Part shown: positions 8,422 to 16,477 of the stretch, in pieces
Layout: each line of letters starts with the position of its first letter
How positions within the stretch are numbered: position 1 is the stretch's first letter
Assembly: GCA_022616235.1 (NCBI GenBank)
Contig: JAKEFC010000142.1
Location: 1 to 47,065 of the forward strand
Length of the DNA stretch: 47,065 nt
DNA from: Planctomycetota bacterium
GTDB lineage: Bacteria; Planctomycetota; UBA8108; UBA1146; JAKEFC01
Direction: 5' to 3'
Translations under genes and position numbers: made by a program
The notes under the pieces: generated by a model
What the model was told of the DNA's origin: nothing
Database searches by the model: none
Seen by the model: only the letters and a program-made list of their open reading frames with translations

Positions 8422-10275
8422 CTATTCCGCGGCGGCCTCCTCCGCGCTCGCTTCCTCCGCGTCCGGCTCGCGCGGAATTTCCTTGTACAGCTTCGTGATC
8501 TGCGCACGCGACTCGAGGCTCGACAGGTAGGCCGCACCCGCCGCCATCGATTTGCGCTGGCGTACTTCCCGTTCGATGCGTCCCTTCAATTCCTCCGTGA
8601 ACTCGAGCGGATCGGGCGGAACGATCTCGCGGAGGAGCGCAAGATAGACGTCCGGAATGAGTTCCAAGCGGCCGGCCGGTACCACCGGTTCTCCGAGTTC
8701 ACCGACCTCGGGAATCGCGAAGGCGCTCAGCAGCAAGTCCCTGGCGCCCGGGATCACCTTGCCATCGGCTCCCAGCGCTTTGATCGTCTCGTTCTTCTGC
8801 AACGCCGGGAGCGACTGAATCGTGCAGTTCGCGGCCTGCGCGAGGTCCGGGAGGGTAGCCTCCTTGGCAGCCACCTTCTGCTTCCACTCGCCGAGCTTCG
8901 CGCGCGCAAGCTCCATCGCCTGTTCCTTCGCAAGCGCTTGGCGCACTCTGTCGCGGCACTCCGCGAGCGGCGGGATCACTTCCTTCTGGATCTCGACGAC
9001 CTTGTAGTTGAAGTCGCCGCCATCAGGAACGACGACGACGTTCGCGCCATAGTCGCCGGCGTTCAGCGTGCCGGCGCCGACCTGCGACAGCACCCTCCGG
9101 AGCGCGATATCGTTGCCGATGCCAGGCGCCACCGTCGCGATGTCGTCGCGGGAGAATAGTCCCGTCGGTATTACCTCGACGAATCCGGCCTTCTCGCCCA
9201 GCGCCGCCTGGAGATCGAGCGAGGCAGCGCCGGCGATCTTTTGCTTCATCGCTTCCGTGTTCAGGGTCCCAAGGAGCAACTTCTCGCGCTCATCCTCGAT
9301 CATCTTCTTCACCAGATCTCGCACCTCTTCCAGCGGACGGAATTCCGGTGCGGCGGGAGGCGCAGGGTCGCCGCCCGTACCCGCGGCTTCGTTCGCCGCA
9401 GGCTCCTTGGTCTCGGGGGTCTTCCGCCAGCGGTTCTGCTTGTCCGCTTCGTAGCGCGCCGCGATCTCCTCTTCGGACACCGGCTCCGCCGCTTTGTAGG
9501 CGTCGAGCCGGAGCTTGTAGACCTCGAGCGCGACCCTGAGCGGCGTCTTGAACTCGGCGGGGTTCTCCGCGTAGCGGCTGTCGATCGCTTCCTCGGCAAC
9601 CTTGGCGCGCGCCTCGTCGAGGAAGCCGCTCACCGGGAGCGCCACGTAGTCGATCGCGCGGCGTTGGTTTCGCTGCTCGAATTCCTTGTAGATCTCCTTG
9701 TTGCTGACGACGGCGGCGCTGCTCGCGAGTTGAAAAAGCTTCTCGATGGTGCGGGACTCGCGGAGCGCTTCCTCGAACTGCTTCGGCGAGATCCCGGGAT
9801 AGAACCGCTTCAAAGCCTCGCGGTATGCCTTTTCCGAAAACTGCGTGGTCGCGAACTTCGAATAGAAAGCCGCTTGCCGTTGCTGTTCGGTTTTGATCGT
9901 CGCATCGTTACTCAGTTCCAAGGTGGTAATGAGTCCGATTGCCCGGCCGCGGACGATGTCGGCCAATTCCGCGTCGTCGACGGCGATCTGGAGTCGCTTC
10001 GCCTCCTCCTTGAATATGATGTAGTGGAACGGATCCAGCCCGTCTTCGTCTCGACTCGCTCTCGAATTCGCGATGCGATCGAGATTTGCAGCTTGGATCT
10101 GCATGCGCGCGAAGTCGGAATGGGAATAGACCTTGCCGAATATGCTGTACGCATCGCTGTCCGATCGCGTAAGCGCGGAGTACATGACTCCCGTGAACGC
10201 GAACGTCGGGGCGATGAGGGCGAGAAGGATCACCATGATCACCTTCTCGTTGCGCTTGAAGAATCCGGGTTGCAT
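8422..10275 (-). CDS. PpiD/SurA-N-like membrane-anchored periplasmic chaperone, no clear parvulin domain
   Basis: 617 residues from an ATG at 10275 with AAAGG upstream. A basic N-terminus and one membrane segment at about 11-33 are followed by a SurA-N/PpiD-type helical region (FGKVYSHSDFARMQIQAANL; FKEEAKRLQIAVDDAELADI; VSNKEIYKEFEQRNQRRAIDY), the arrangement of PpiD, an inner-membrane chaperone for exported proteins. Where PpiD has a catalytic parvulin domain I do not find the SHIL...GG...F motifs, and the middle holds an Ala/Pro/Glu-rich insert (about 285-310). It is therefore probably a chaperone without isomerase activity. It is divergent from the triple-parvulin gene at 10491 across 215 bases, which suggests a functional pair. 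The C-terminus is Glu/Ala-rich. Confidence 0.8.
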   Translation of the reverse strand: MQPGFFKRNEKVIMVILLALIAPTFAFTGVMYSALTRSDSDAYSIFGKVYSHSDFARMQIQAANLDRIANSRASRDEDGLDPFHYIIFKEEAKRLQIAVDDAELADIVRGRAIGLITTLELSNDATIKTEQQRQAAFYSKFATTQFSEKAYREALKRFYPGISPKQFEEALRESRTIEKLFQLASSAAVVSNKEIYKEFEQRNQRRAIDYVALPVSGFLDEARAKVAEEAIDSRYAENPAEFKTPLRVALEVYKLRLDAYKAAEPVSEEEIAARYEADKQNRWRKTPETKEPAANEAAGTGGDPAPPAAPEFRPLEEVRDLVKKMIEDEREKLLLGTLNTEAMKQKIAGAASLDLQAALGEKAGFVEVIPTGLFSRDDIATVAPGIGNDIALRRVLSQVGAGTLNAGDYGANVVVVPDGGDFNYKVVEIQKEVIPPLAECRDRVRQALAKEQAMELARAKLGEWKQKVAAKEATLPDLAQAANCTIQSLPALQKNETIKALGADGKVIPGARDLLLSAFAIPEVGELGEPVVPAGRLELIPDVYLALLREIVPPDPLEFTEELKGRIEREVRQRKSMAAGAAYLSSLESRAQITKLYKEIPREPDAEEASAEEAAAE

Positions 10276-10490
10276 CGATGGGGCCTTTCGCTGGGAGCGG
10301 CGTCCGCGGCGAAGCGCCGGGGCGCGAAGAAGCGCACGATTGTAGGGGTGAAGGAAACTCCCTTCAATGGCGGCGCGTTGGAAGGCCCGCTTCGCGGCGC
10401 ATTGGATCGGGGTTTCCGGGCGCGGCAGAGTCTCGAAGGGACGCTACAATGCGCGCACGATTCGAGACATCCAAACCCCTGGGAGAGATC

Positions 10491-11627
10491 ATGAAGACGT
10501 CAGAATCACGCCACATCTCCTTAGCGCTCGTTCTGTTCGCCGCCGTACTCTTGCCGCCTGCGCTCTTCGCGCAGGATGGCGCGCACGCATCGCGGCCGGC
10601 GCAGGCGCCGGGGCTTTCGGCTCCTCCGGAGCGCCTCCCCGAGCCGATCGCGATCGCGCACATACTCATCGCCTACAAGGGCGCGCGGGAAGCGCCCGTC
10701 GACGTCACGCGCGATCGCGAGGCGGCGCGCGCGCTGGCGGCGAGCGTCCTCCGCGAAGCGCGGGCGCCGGGCGCGGACTTCGAAGCATTGGTCGAGAAGT
10801 ACACCGACGATGCCGCCACGATTCCGATCCGCGGCCGCTTCATGACGATTACCGTGAAGTCGGCTCCCCAAGGGTTCGATGATGTTCTGACGGCGGCCCT
10901 CGGGCTGAAGCTCGGGGATGTCTCCGAAGTGGTGACGAGCCCGGTTGGGTTTCACGTGCTGAAGCGGATCCCGCTCGTCGAATTCTGCGGGTCGCACATT
11001 CTCGTTCGTTTCAAGGGTTCGCGCGATGCTCCCGTTACGCTCACGCGGACGCGCGAAGAAGCTTATCTACTCGCGCAGAAGATCCTCGCGGAGGTTCGCG
11101 CCGCGCCCGGCGAATTCGCCGCCCTCGCCACGAAGCACTCGGAAGGGATCACCTCGAAGCAGGGAGGGTCGCTGGGCGTCTTCGAAGGGGGCAATACGAT
11201 TCGCGAGGTGGAGGCCGCCCTCGCCGAGATCGGCGTGGGTGAGATCACGGGCCCGGTGGAGTCGGCATGGGGCTTTCACATCATCAAGCGCGAACCCATC
11301 GTGTCCATGCGCGCTTCCCACATCCTCATCACGTACAAGGGCGCGCCTCAATCCCCGAAGGCCGTCGAGCGCGGGCGCGAGGAGGCGATCGCATTCGTCT
11401 TGCTCCTCAAGGCGCAGGTCGAGAGCAAGGAAGCGACCTTCGCGGAGATCGCGAAGGAGCACTCCGACGATCCAAGTACGGCGGGGAAAGGCGGCGACGT
11501 CGGCATCGTGCGCCCCGGGCAGGCGGACCAGCGGTTCGCGGACGCCGTCATGAAGCTGAAGGTCGGCGAGGTCACGAGCATCATCGAGACGCCCTTCGGA
11601 TTTCACATCATCCAGCGCACGAAGTAG
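10491..11627 (+). CDS. Exported peptidyl-prolyl isomerase with three parvulin domains
   Basis: The ATG at 10491 follows GGGAGAG (10481-10487) and opens a signal peptide (hydrophobic core about 9-25, cut likely after the Ala-x-Ala-like LFAQ region). The mature protein of the 378-residue precursor is three parvulin/rotamase units: about 54-160 (IAHILIAYKG ... GFHVLKRI), 167-268 (GSHILVRFKG ... GFHIIKRE) and 274-378 (ASHILITYKG ... GFHIIQRTK). Only the third keeps the full set, including HSDDPSTAGKGGDVG; the second is partly degenerate, and the first has lost the central Gly-Gly loop. This is the SurA pattern in which only some units are active. It would catalyse prolyl isomerisation during folding of exported proteins. 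Its stop codon overlaps the convergent transporter gene by 20 bases. Confidence 0.88.
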   Translation: MKTSESRHISLALVLFAAVLLPPALFAQDGAHASRPAQAPGLSAPPERLPEPIAIAHILIAYKGAREAPVDVTRDREAARALAASVLREARAPGADFEALVEKYTDDAATIPIRGRFMTITVKSAPQGFDDVLTAALGLKLGDVSEVVTSPVGFHVLKRIPLVEFCGSHILVRFKGSRDAPVTLTRTREEAYLLAQKILAEVRAAPGEFAALATKHSEGITSKQGGSLGVFEGGNTIREVEAALAEIGVGEITGPVESAWGFHIIKREPIVSMRASHILITYKGAPQSPKAVERGREEAIAFVLLLKAQVESKEATFAEIAKEHSDDPSTAGKGGDVGIVRPGQADQRFADAVMKLKVGEVTSIIETPFGFHIIQRTK

Positions 11628-12510
11628 CGCTTCGCGCACCACGCTGCGCGAACCAGCTCTGCGCCGCAGTGGCGCAGAGAATCGCCGCGCCTCCCGCGAG
11701 CGCCCAGCAGCCCGGGACTTCCCCGTGGACCAGCCACGCCCAGATCGGATTCAGCGCCGGCTCGACGAGCAAGATGAGCGAAGCATCCAGAGCGCGCACG
11801 CGCGCGAGTCCCGCCACCGCGAGCTTGTACGCGAGCCCGATCTGAAAGACGCCGAGATAGAGGAGCAGAACGACGTCCTTCGCGTCGACCCCCGCCACAG
11901 GCAGGGAGTGCCAGAGTCCGACCGCGAACGCAAGTACGTTGCCGGCCACCACCGCGCCGATCGCGGGGTCGCCCTCGGCCGCGGCAGCGGCGGCGCCGGC
12001 GCGGAGTCCGAGCCAGCGGAGCCCCGTCAACGTGCAAGCCCAACTGAGCCCGCTGGCGACGGCGAGGATGTTGCCGCGCGCCGGATCGGGCGCGGTGTGC
12101 GTGGCGGCGCCGCCGCCGAGGAAGATGCAGGCGAGGCCGCCGGCGACGAGCGCGAGGAAAGGCAAATCGCGAATGCGAAGAGCCTCGCGGAGCCAGATGG
12201 GACCGAGCAAGAGAACGTAGAGCGGCGCCGTCGATTGGAGAAAGATCGCGTTGGCGGAGGTCGTGTGCTTCGTCGCGTGCACGAAGAGCAGGAGCGTGGC
12301 GGCGTATGCAACCGCGATCGGCGCGGCGCGCCAATTCGGCAGCCGCCTCGCTTGCGGCAGGAGGGCGAGCAGTGCGACCGCGGCGATGCCGGAGCGAAAC
12401 CCGGCCACCTGCCAATCCGAAAAGCCGCACGACTTGATGGCGGCGCCGCCGGTCGAAAAGATGGCCGCCGCCCCGAAGAGCTGCCAGCGCGCGAGCGTGT
12501 CCGAGTGCAT
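11608..12510 (-). CDS. EamA-family (DMT) transporter
   Basis: The ATG at 12510 gives 300 residues with about ten hydrophobic segments arranged as two EamA repeats, the standard drug/metabolite exporter layout. Landmarks are IFSTGGAAIKSCGFSDWQVA near the start and, at the end of each repeat, SANAIFLQSTAPLYVLLLG and RALDASLILLVEPALNPIWA. Substrates of this family (amino acids, nucleosides, metabolites) cannot be predicted from sequence. It is convergent with the parvulin gene (20-base overlap) and divergent from the SemiSWEET-like gene, 66 bases away. The frame is open further upstream but hydrophobic coding starts here. Confidence 0.85.
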   Translation of the reverse strand: MHSDTLARWQLFGAAAIFSTGGAAIKSCGFSDWQVAGFRSGIAAVALLALLPQARRLPNWRAAPIAVAYAATLLLFVHATKHTTSANAIFLQSTAPLYVLLLGPIWLREALRIRDLPFLALVAGGLACIFLGGGAATHTAPDPARGNILAVASGLSWACTLTGLRWLGLRAGAAAAAAEGDPAIGAVVAGNVLAFAVGLWHSLPVAGVDAKDVVLLLYLGVFQIGLAYKLAVAGLARVRALDASLILLVEPALNPIWAWLVHGEVPGCWALAGGAAILCATAAQSWFAQRGARSATSCAG

Positions 12511-12576
12511 GCGCGCACCATGCCCGAGAACGCACGAAGCCGCAAGCGGCGCGAAGTAGCGAGGAGGAGAGACATC

Positions 12577-12951
12577 GTGAACGAACACTCCGCGGCGGAC
12601 GGAGAGGCGGCGCCAGGAATCGCGGAGCGGCCGCCGCTTGTCGCGACGACGCCGCACCAGGCTGCCGTCGGCGCGCGCGGCGTTCGCAGGGCGCGAACGC
12701 GGGCTTTCGATGCCTATATGATCGCGGTCGGCATCCTCGGCAACGGAATCTTCTTCGTGCAGGCGTACACGATCTTCGGAACGAAGAGCGCGAAGGACGT
12801 GAGCCTGGCCGCCTTCGGGATCGCCCTTTGGGCCGCGGCGAGCTGGCTTGTCTATGGAGTGCACCTCGGGAACCGCGTAGTCATCATCGCGAACGTGCTC
12901 GCCGTCGCCGGGTCCGCCGCCGTGATCGTGGGGAAGCTCATCTATTCCTGA
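12577..12951 (+). CDS. SemiSWEET/MtN3-like small sugar-transporter protein
   Basis: A GTG at 12577 sits six bases after a purine-rich ribosome site (GAGGAGGAGAGA, 12561-12572). The 124-residue product has a polar N-terminus of about 45 residues and then three hydrophobic segments of the half-SWEET fold: GILGNGIFFVQAYTIFGTKS, AKDVSLAAFGIALWAAASWL and NRVVIIANVLAVAGSAAVIV. TKSA.D.S after the first helix, W..YG at the end of the second and Asn in the third are the family signature. The usual Pro-Gln of helix one is Val-Gln here. Dimers of such proteins conduct sugars down a gradient. The neighbouring trehalose locus is suggestive, but no link is shown. Confidence 0.75.
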   Translation: MNEHSAADGEAAPGIAERPPLVATTPHQAAVGARGVRRARTRAFDAYMIAVGILGNGIFFVQAYTIFGTKSAKDVSLAAFGIALWAAASWLVYGVHLGNRVVIIANVLAVAGSAAVIVGKLIYS

Positions 12952-13409
12952 CGAGGGCCGAACCCCCGCGAAGCCTTGCCGCGCTGCGACGCTCCGCGGC
13001 CGCCATCCGCGGCGAGCACCCAATCCGCGAGCAGCGAGTGGCTGGCGCGTACGTCCGCGAAGATCTCGCCGGCGCGGGCGCCGAAGCGCTCGACGGCGTT
13101 CTTGCCCGCGCGCGTGACAGTGAGCTGCTTCTTGCGGGAGTCCTTCGGGTCGGCCGCCACGAACAGATAGCCCTTGCGCGCGAGTCTCCGGATGCTCTGC
13201 GTCAACGTGCTCGGATGCAGGCCAGCCTTCGCCGCGAGGATCTGCGACGAGCTGCCGGGAAGGTCGAGCAACTCCCGCAACACGTGAAACTGGACCAGGC
13301 TCAGGCCGAGACGCGACTCCGTCCGCTTGTTGACCTGTTGGAGTGCGTGGCCGAGCCGCACGAGTTCCGCGAGATTGGTCGGGCTGGCGCCGTTACCCCG
13401 GAAGCTCAT
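12942..13409 (-). CDS. MarR-family transcriptional regulator of the trehalose locus (predicted)
   Basis: 155 residues with the MarR winged-helix core: LVQFHVLRELLDLPGSSSQI, then AAKAGLHPSTLTQSIRRLAR (recognition helix) and KGYLFVAADPKDSRKKQLTV (wing), between N- and C-terminal dimerisation helices. It binds palindromic operators as a dimer and is usually released by a small ligand. Its ATG overlaps the otsB stop (ATGA, 13406-13409), so it is probably the third gene of an otsA-otsB-marR operon and may repress that operon through the palindrome at 16447-16458. The C-terminal 20 residues are basic and probably disordered. It overlaps the convergent SemiSWEET-like gene by 10 bases. Confidence 0.88.
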   Translation of the reverse strand: MSFRGNGASPTNLAELVRLGHALQQVNKRTESRLGLSLVQFHVLRELLDLPGSSSQILAAKAGLHPSTLTQSIRRLARKGYLFVAADPKDSRKKQLTVTRAGKNAVERFGARAGEIFADVRASHSLLADWVLAADGGRGASQRGKASRGFGPRQE

Positions 13410-14179
13410 CGGCCGTTGTTTCGGGCGTGATAGGAGAGGAGCAGCTCGAGCAGGCGGTTCACTTCGCTCTGCCTCCGCAGGTAGAACTGCGCTTCGGAGT
13501 TCGCCCGCGCACCGACGCGCGCGGTAATTACCCGCGCATCCGGCAGCGCGAAGACGTCTTCGTCCGTGTCGTCATCCCCCACGTACAACGCGCACGAGGC
13601 CCGCTCGTGCATCATCAGCTCGAGCAGCGCGACTCCTTTGTGCGGCGCGCCGACGGGCACGATGTTGATCACCTGTTTGCCGAGCACGAGCCGCGGCGGC
13701 GGCGAGAGTTTTTGCGTCAGCTCGAACAGCGCGTGCCGCGCCCGTTTTTTGGTGCGCGAGCGGCGATAGTGCAGCGCGATCGAGTAGCCTTTGTCTTCGA
13801 GGACGATGCCCGGGATCGATGCGACGACGCGCCAGGACCGCTCGATCTGCTCCATCCACTTGGAGCACGCCGCGCGGGCCAGCCGCGCCTGGTCCCGCTG
13901 CATCGGCAATCCCTCTGCGCCGTGATTCCCGATCAGGTACGCCGGCGAAAAACCGAGCCGCGGCGCCAAGTCTTCGGTCGCCCTTCCGGAGAGGATCGCC
14001 GTCGGCAGCGCGCGGCTGAGAGAACGCATGAGGTTTCGCGTCTTCGCGCCGATACGCGCGGCTTTCGGGTGGTCGACGATCTTTGCCAGCGTCCCATCGA
14101 AGTCGAAGGCATACAGAGTCTTCGTAAACGTCGTCGATTCGAGCAATCGCCTGCCGGCCGCCGTGAACAAGTACTTCAA
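13406..14179 (-). CDS. otsB: Trehalose-6-phosphate phosphatase
   Basis: HAD-family phosphatase that removes phosphate from trehalose 6-phosphate. DxDGTL motif I is present as YAFDFDGTLAKIVDHP, motif II as ILSGRA, and motifs III/IV as GAPHKGVALLEL and YVGDDDTDEDVFAL. Length (about 257 residues) is usual for bacterial OtsB. The frame runs in without interruption from inside otsA. I place the start at the TTG of 14179, whose TTGA overlaps the otsA stop in the manner of coupled genes; an upstream ATG at 14284 would overlap otsA by more than 100 bases. The stop in turn overlaps the marR start. The start remains the least certain point. Confidence 0.9.
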   Translation of the reverse strand: MKYLFTAAGRRLLESTTFTKTLYAFDFDGTLAKIVDHPKAARIGAKTRNLMRSLSRALPTAILSGRATEDLAPRLGFSPAYLIGNHGAEGLPMQRDQARLARAACSKWMEQIERSWRVVASIPGIVLEDKGYSIALHYRRSRTKKRARHALFELTQKLSPPPRLVLGKQVINIVPVGAPHKGVALLELMMHERASCALYVGDDDTDEDVFALPDARVITARVGARANSEAQFYLRRQSEVNRLLELLLSYHARNNGR

Positions 14180-16431
14180 CTGATTACCAAGCCTCGCAGT
14201 CTGCCGTTGCCATCGCCGTTCTCGCCGAGGACGCGGCGGCGCTGGCGCATGCGCGCCGCATCGATCAGCATCTTTCCAGCCCACCGATACACGTTGAACT
14301 CCTGGATCAGGCCGCGCATGCTGCGCATGCGGTCGCGCTGCTCGCGCGGCGACATCGTGAGCGCGACGTGGAGCGCGGCCGCGAACTGATCCACGTTGTA
14401 GGGATTGACCATCAACGCCTCCGGCAGCTCCCGCGCCGCGCCGGTGAATTGGCTCAGGATCAACACGCCGCGCTCATCTTCGCGCGCCGCGACGAATTCC
14501 TTCGCGACCAAGTTCATGCCGTCATGGAGGCTGCTGACGATGCACACGTCGCAGCCGCGATAGTATTCGAAGACCTGCTCGGGTTCGTGGTGCTCCACGA
14601 GCAGTCGGATCGGCACGTAACCATCGACCCCGAAGCGCTCGTTAATGCGCTCGGCCAGCGCCCGCACCTCCACTTCGAATCGCTGATACTGGTCGATCTT
14701 CGTGCGGCTCGGCGCGGCGATCTGGACGAATGCGAACTTCCCGACCCAGCTCGGTTCCAGCTCGAGCAGGCGTTCGATCGCCAGAAAACGCTCGATGATT
14801 CCTTTCGTGTAGTCGAGCCGATCCACGCCCACGCCGACGCACAGGTCGTCGTGCATGCCGTTGCGCGCGCGGATCGCGGTGCGCGCCGTCTCCACCGACT
14901 CCTGCGTGCGCAGCCACCGCACCGGCCATTCGATCGAAATCGGGTAATGATTCACCGCGGTCTGCTTCCCCTTGAACGAGATCACGGAGGTCTCGCGGTC
15001 GATCCGCGCTTCCAAGTAGCGATCGACGGTGTCGATGAAGTTGTTGCAGTGAAAGCGCGTGTGGAAGCCGAGGATGCTGCTGCCGAGGAGCCCTTCGAGC
15101 AGCTCCTCGCGCCAGGGGCAGATGCCGAAGGCTTCGGGGTTCGGCCATGGGATGTGCCAGAAGGTGATGATCGTCGCCGCGGGGATGCGCTCGAAAATGA
15201 GGCGCGGCAGCAGTCCGAAGTGATAGTCCTGGACCAATACGACGGGGTCGGCGGTATGGGCCTCGTCGCGCACGGCGTCGGCGAAGCGCCGATTCACCGT
15301 TTCGTAGTGATTCCAGTCGGAGGTGCGGAAGATGGGCCGCGTGTGCGCGATGTGGCAGAGGGGCCAGAGTCCCTCGTTCGCGAAGCCGTAGTAGTACCCC
15401 GATTCCTCCGCATCCGTCAGCCACACGCGCCGCACCCGGTAGCACGGATCCTCGGGGGGCACCGCGACGCCGTCCTTCTCGTCGACGACCGCGCGATCCC
15501 CCGAGCCGTTGCCGTGCGCGATCCACGTGCCGGAACAGGCGCGCATGACCGGCTCGAGCGCCGTCACCAAGCCGCTCGCGGGCACCTGCACGTCGATCTG
15601 TCCATCGTGGTAGCGGTGGATGTACGGCTGCCGGTTCGATACGGTGAGCACCTCGTCGCCGGAGAGGTCGTCGTGCAGGATTCTGCGGAGCGCCTGCGGC
15701 GACCACGTGACTTGGGATTCGTCGCGCGCGCGCCGCTCGGTATCCAGCTCGCGCACGAGCGCGCGCAAGTCCTTCACGAGCGGCTTCAGCTCGGGAGACA
15801 CCGCGCTCGCAGGCGGCCGGAGCAGCATCTCGCCGCGGAGCAGCGCCCGCATCCCAGCCAACCATCCCCGGAGGCTGAGCTGCGCCGTCGCTACCGTGAG
15901 CAACGAAATCACAGCACCCAAGATCAAGAAGAAGTAGAAAACGTACTTCTTGGTCTCGTCGCCGCGGCGCGTGATGAAGCTCATGTCGTGAACGAGCACG
16001 AGCTTTCCAAGCTCCTCGTCCCCATGCCGCACCGGATGGACCGAGACGTGGAGCGCACCCCCGCTCGACTCGAGCACCTGCTCCGGCTGGTCGTTCGCGA
16101 GGCGGTCGTGCGCGTCGAGCAGTTCACGCGGAAACGTGGTCGTCCGGTGCGACGAGGCTCGTTCGTTCCCGAAGAACCCGATCGCGTAGAGCCGCTCATC
16201 CTGGATCGTGCGGTTGAAGTAGTCCAGGATCGCGGATCTCGAGCGGGAGGTCAGGAACCCGGTCGCTTCCTCGCGATCCTGCACCTGCCCGGCGATCCAG
16301 CTCGATCGCAGGTCGAGGTCGCGGAGCGACCAGCGCGAGAGCAGCACATCGACGAGCGGCACCACGGCGGTCGCGAGGAGCGCGAGGACCACGAGCAGGG
16401 GTAGGATGAAGCGAAGGGATAACCGCAGCAT
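14176..16431 (-). CDS. otsA: Trehalose-6-phosphate synthase with N-terminal membrane/sensor-like module
   Basis: 751 residues. The GT20 synthase domain occupies about 260-735 and joins UDP-glucose to glucose 6-phosphate. It shows VLVQDYHFGLLPRLI, FWHIPWPNPEAF, VDRLDYTKGIIERFLAIERL (phosphate-binding Arg/Lys) and SLHDGMNLVAKEFVAA (Asp and Glu of the nucleotide site). In front are membrane segments at about 8-28 and 163-184 enclosing a soluble loop of about 135 residues, then a HAMP-like helical linker at about 185-240. This is the layout of histidine-kinase sensors, so the enzyme is probably membrane-bound and may respond to an extracytoplasmic cue (inference). Similar long OtsA proteins occur in some proteobacteria. 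The ATG at 16431 opens the first membrane segment. Confidence 0.92.
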   Translation of the reverse strand: MLRLSLRFILPLLVVLALLATAVVPLVDVLLSRWSLRDLDLRSSWIAGQVQDREEATGFLTSRSRSAILDYFNRTIQDERLYAIGFFGNERASSHRTTTFPRELLDAHDRLANDQPEQVLESSGGALHVSVHPVRHGDEELGKLVLVHDMSFITRRGDETKKYVFYFFLILGAVISLLTVATAQLSLRGWLAGMRALLRGEMLLRPPASAVSPELKPLVKDLRALVRELDTERRARDESQVTWSPQALRRILHDDLSGDEVLTVSNRQPYIHRYHDGQIDVQVPASGLVTALEPVMRACSGTWIAHGNGSGDRAVVDEKDGVAVPPEDPCYRVRRVWLTDAEESGYYYGFANEGLWPLCHIAHTRPIFRTSDWNHYETVNRRFADAVRDEAHTADPVVLVQDYHFGLLPRLIFERIPAATIITFWHIPWPNPEAFGICPWREELLEGLLGSSILGFHTRFHCNNFIDTVDRYLEARIDRETSVISFKGKQTAVNHYPISIEWPVRWLRTQESVETARTAIRARNGMHDDLCVGVGVDRLDYTKGIIERFLAIERLLELEPSWVGKFAFVQIAAPSRTKIDQYQRFEVEVRALAERINERFGVDGYVPIRLLVEHHEPEQVFEYYRGCDVCIVSSLHDGMNLVAKEFVAAREDERGVLILSQFTGAARELPEALMVNPYNVDQFAAALHVALTMSPREQRDRMRSMRGLIQEFNVYRWAGKMLIDAARMRQRRRVLGENGDGNGRLRGLVIS

Positions 16432-16446
16432 GGCGACGCAGTTTAC

Positions 16447-16458
16447 TTTGATATCAAA
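16447..16458. promoter_or_regulatory. Perfect palindrome in the otsA/GH15 divergent promoter, candidate MarR operator
   Basis: TTTGATATCAAA is a perfect 12-base palindrome in the AT-rich 46-base gap between the otsA and GH15 starts. The surrounding sequence is strongly GC-rich, so the AT-rich patch stands out. Several MarR-family repressors bind AT-rich palindromes of the TTTGATnATCAAA kind, and a marR gene closes the otsA operon. Confidence 0.6.
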
Positions 16459-16477
16459 ATAAAATAAAGTCCGGTCC

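Noticed and set aside
14368-16404. 678-codon open frame antisense to otsA
   Set aside because: Antisense shadow in GC-rich coding sequence; otsA on the other strand has full-length homology and motifs.
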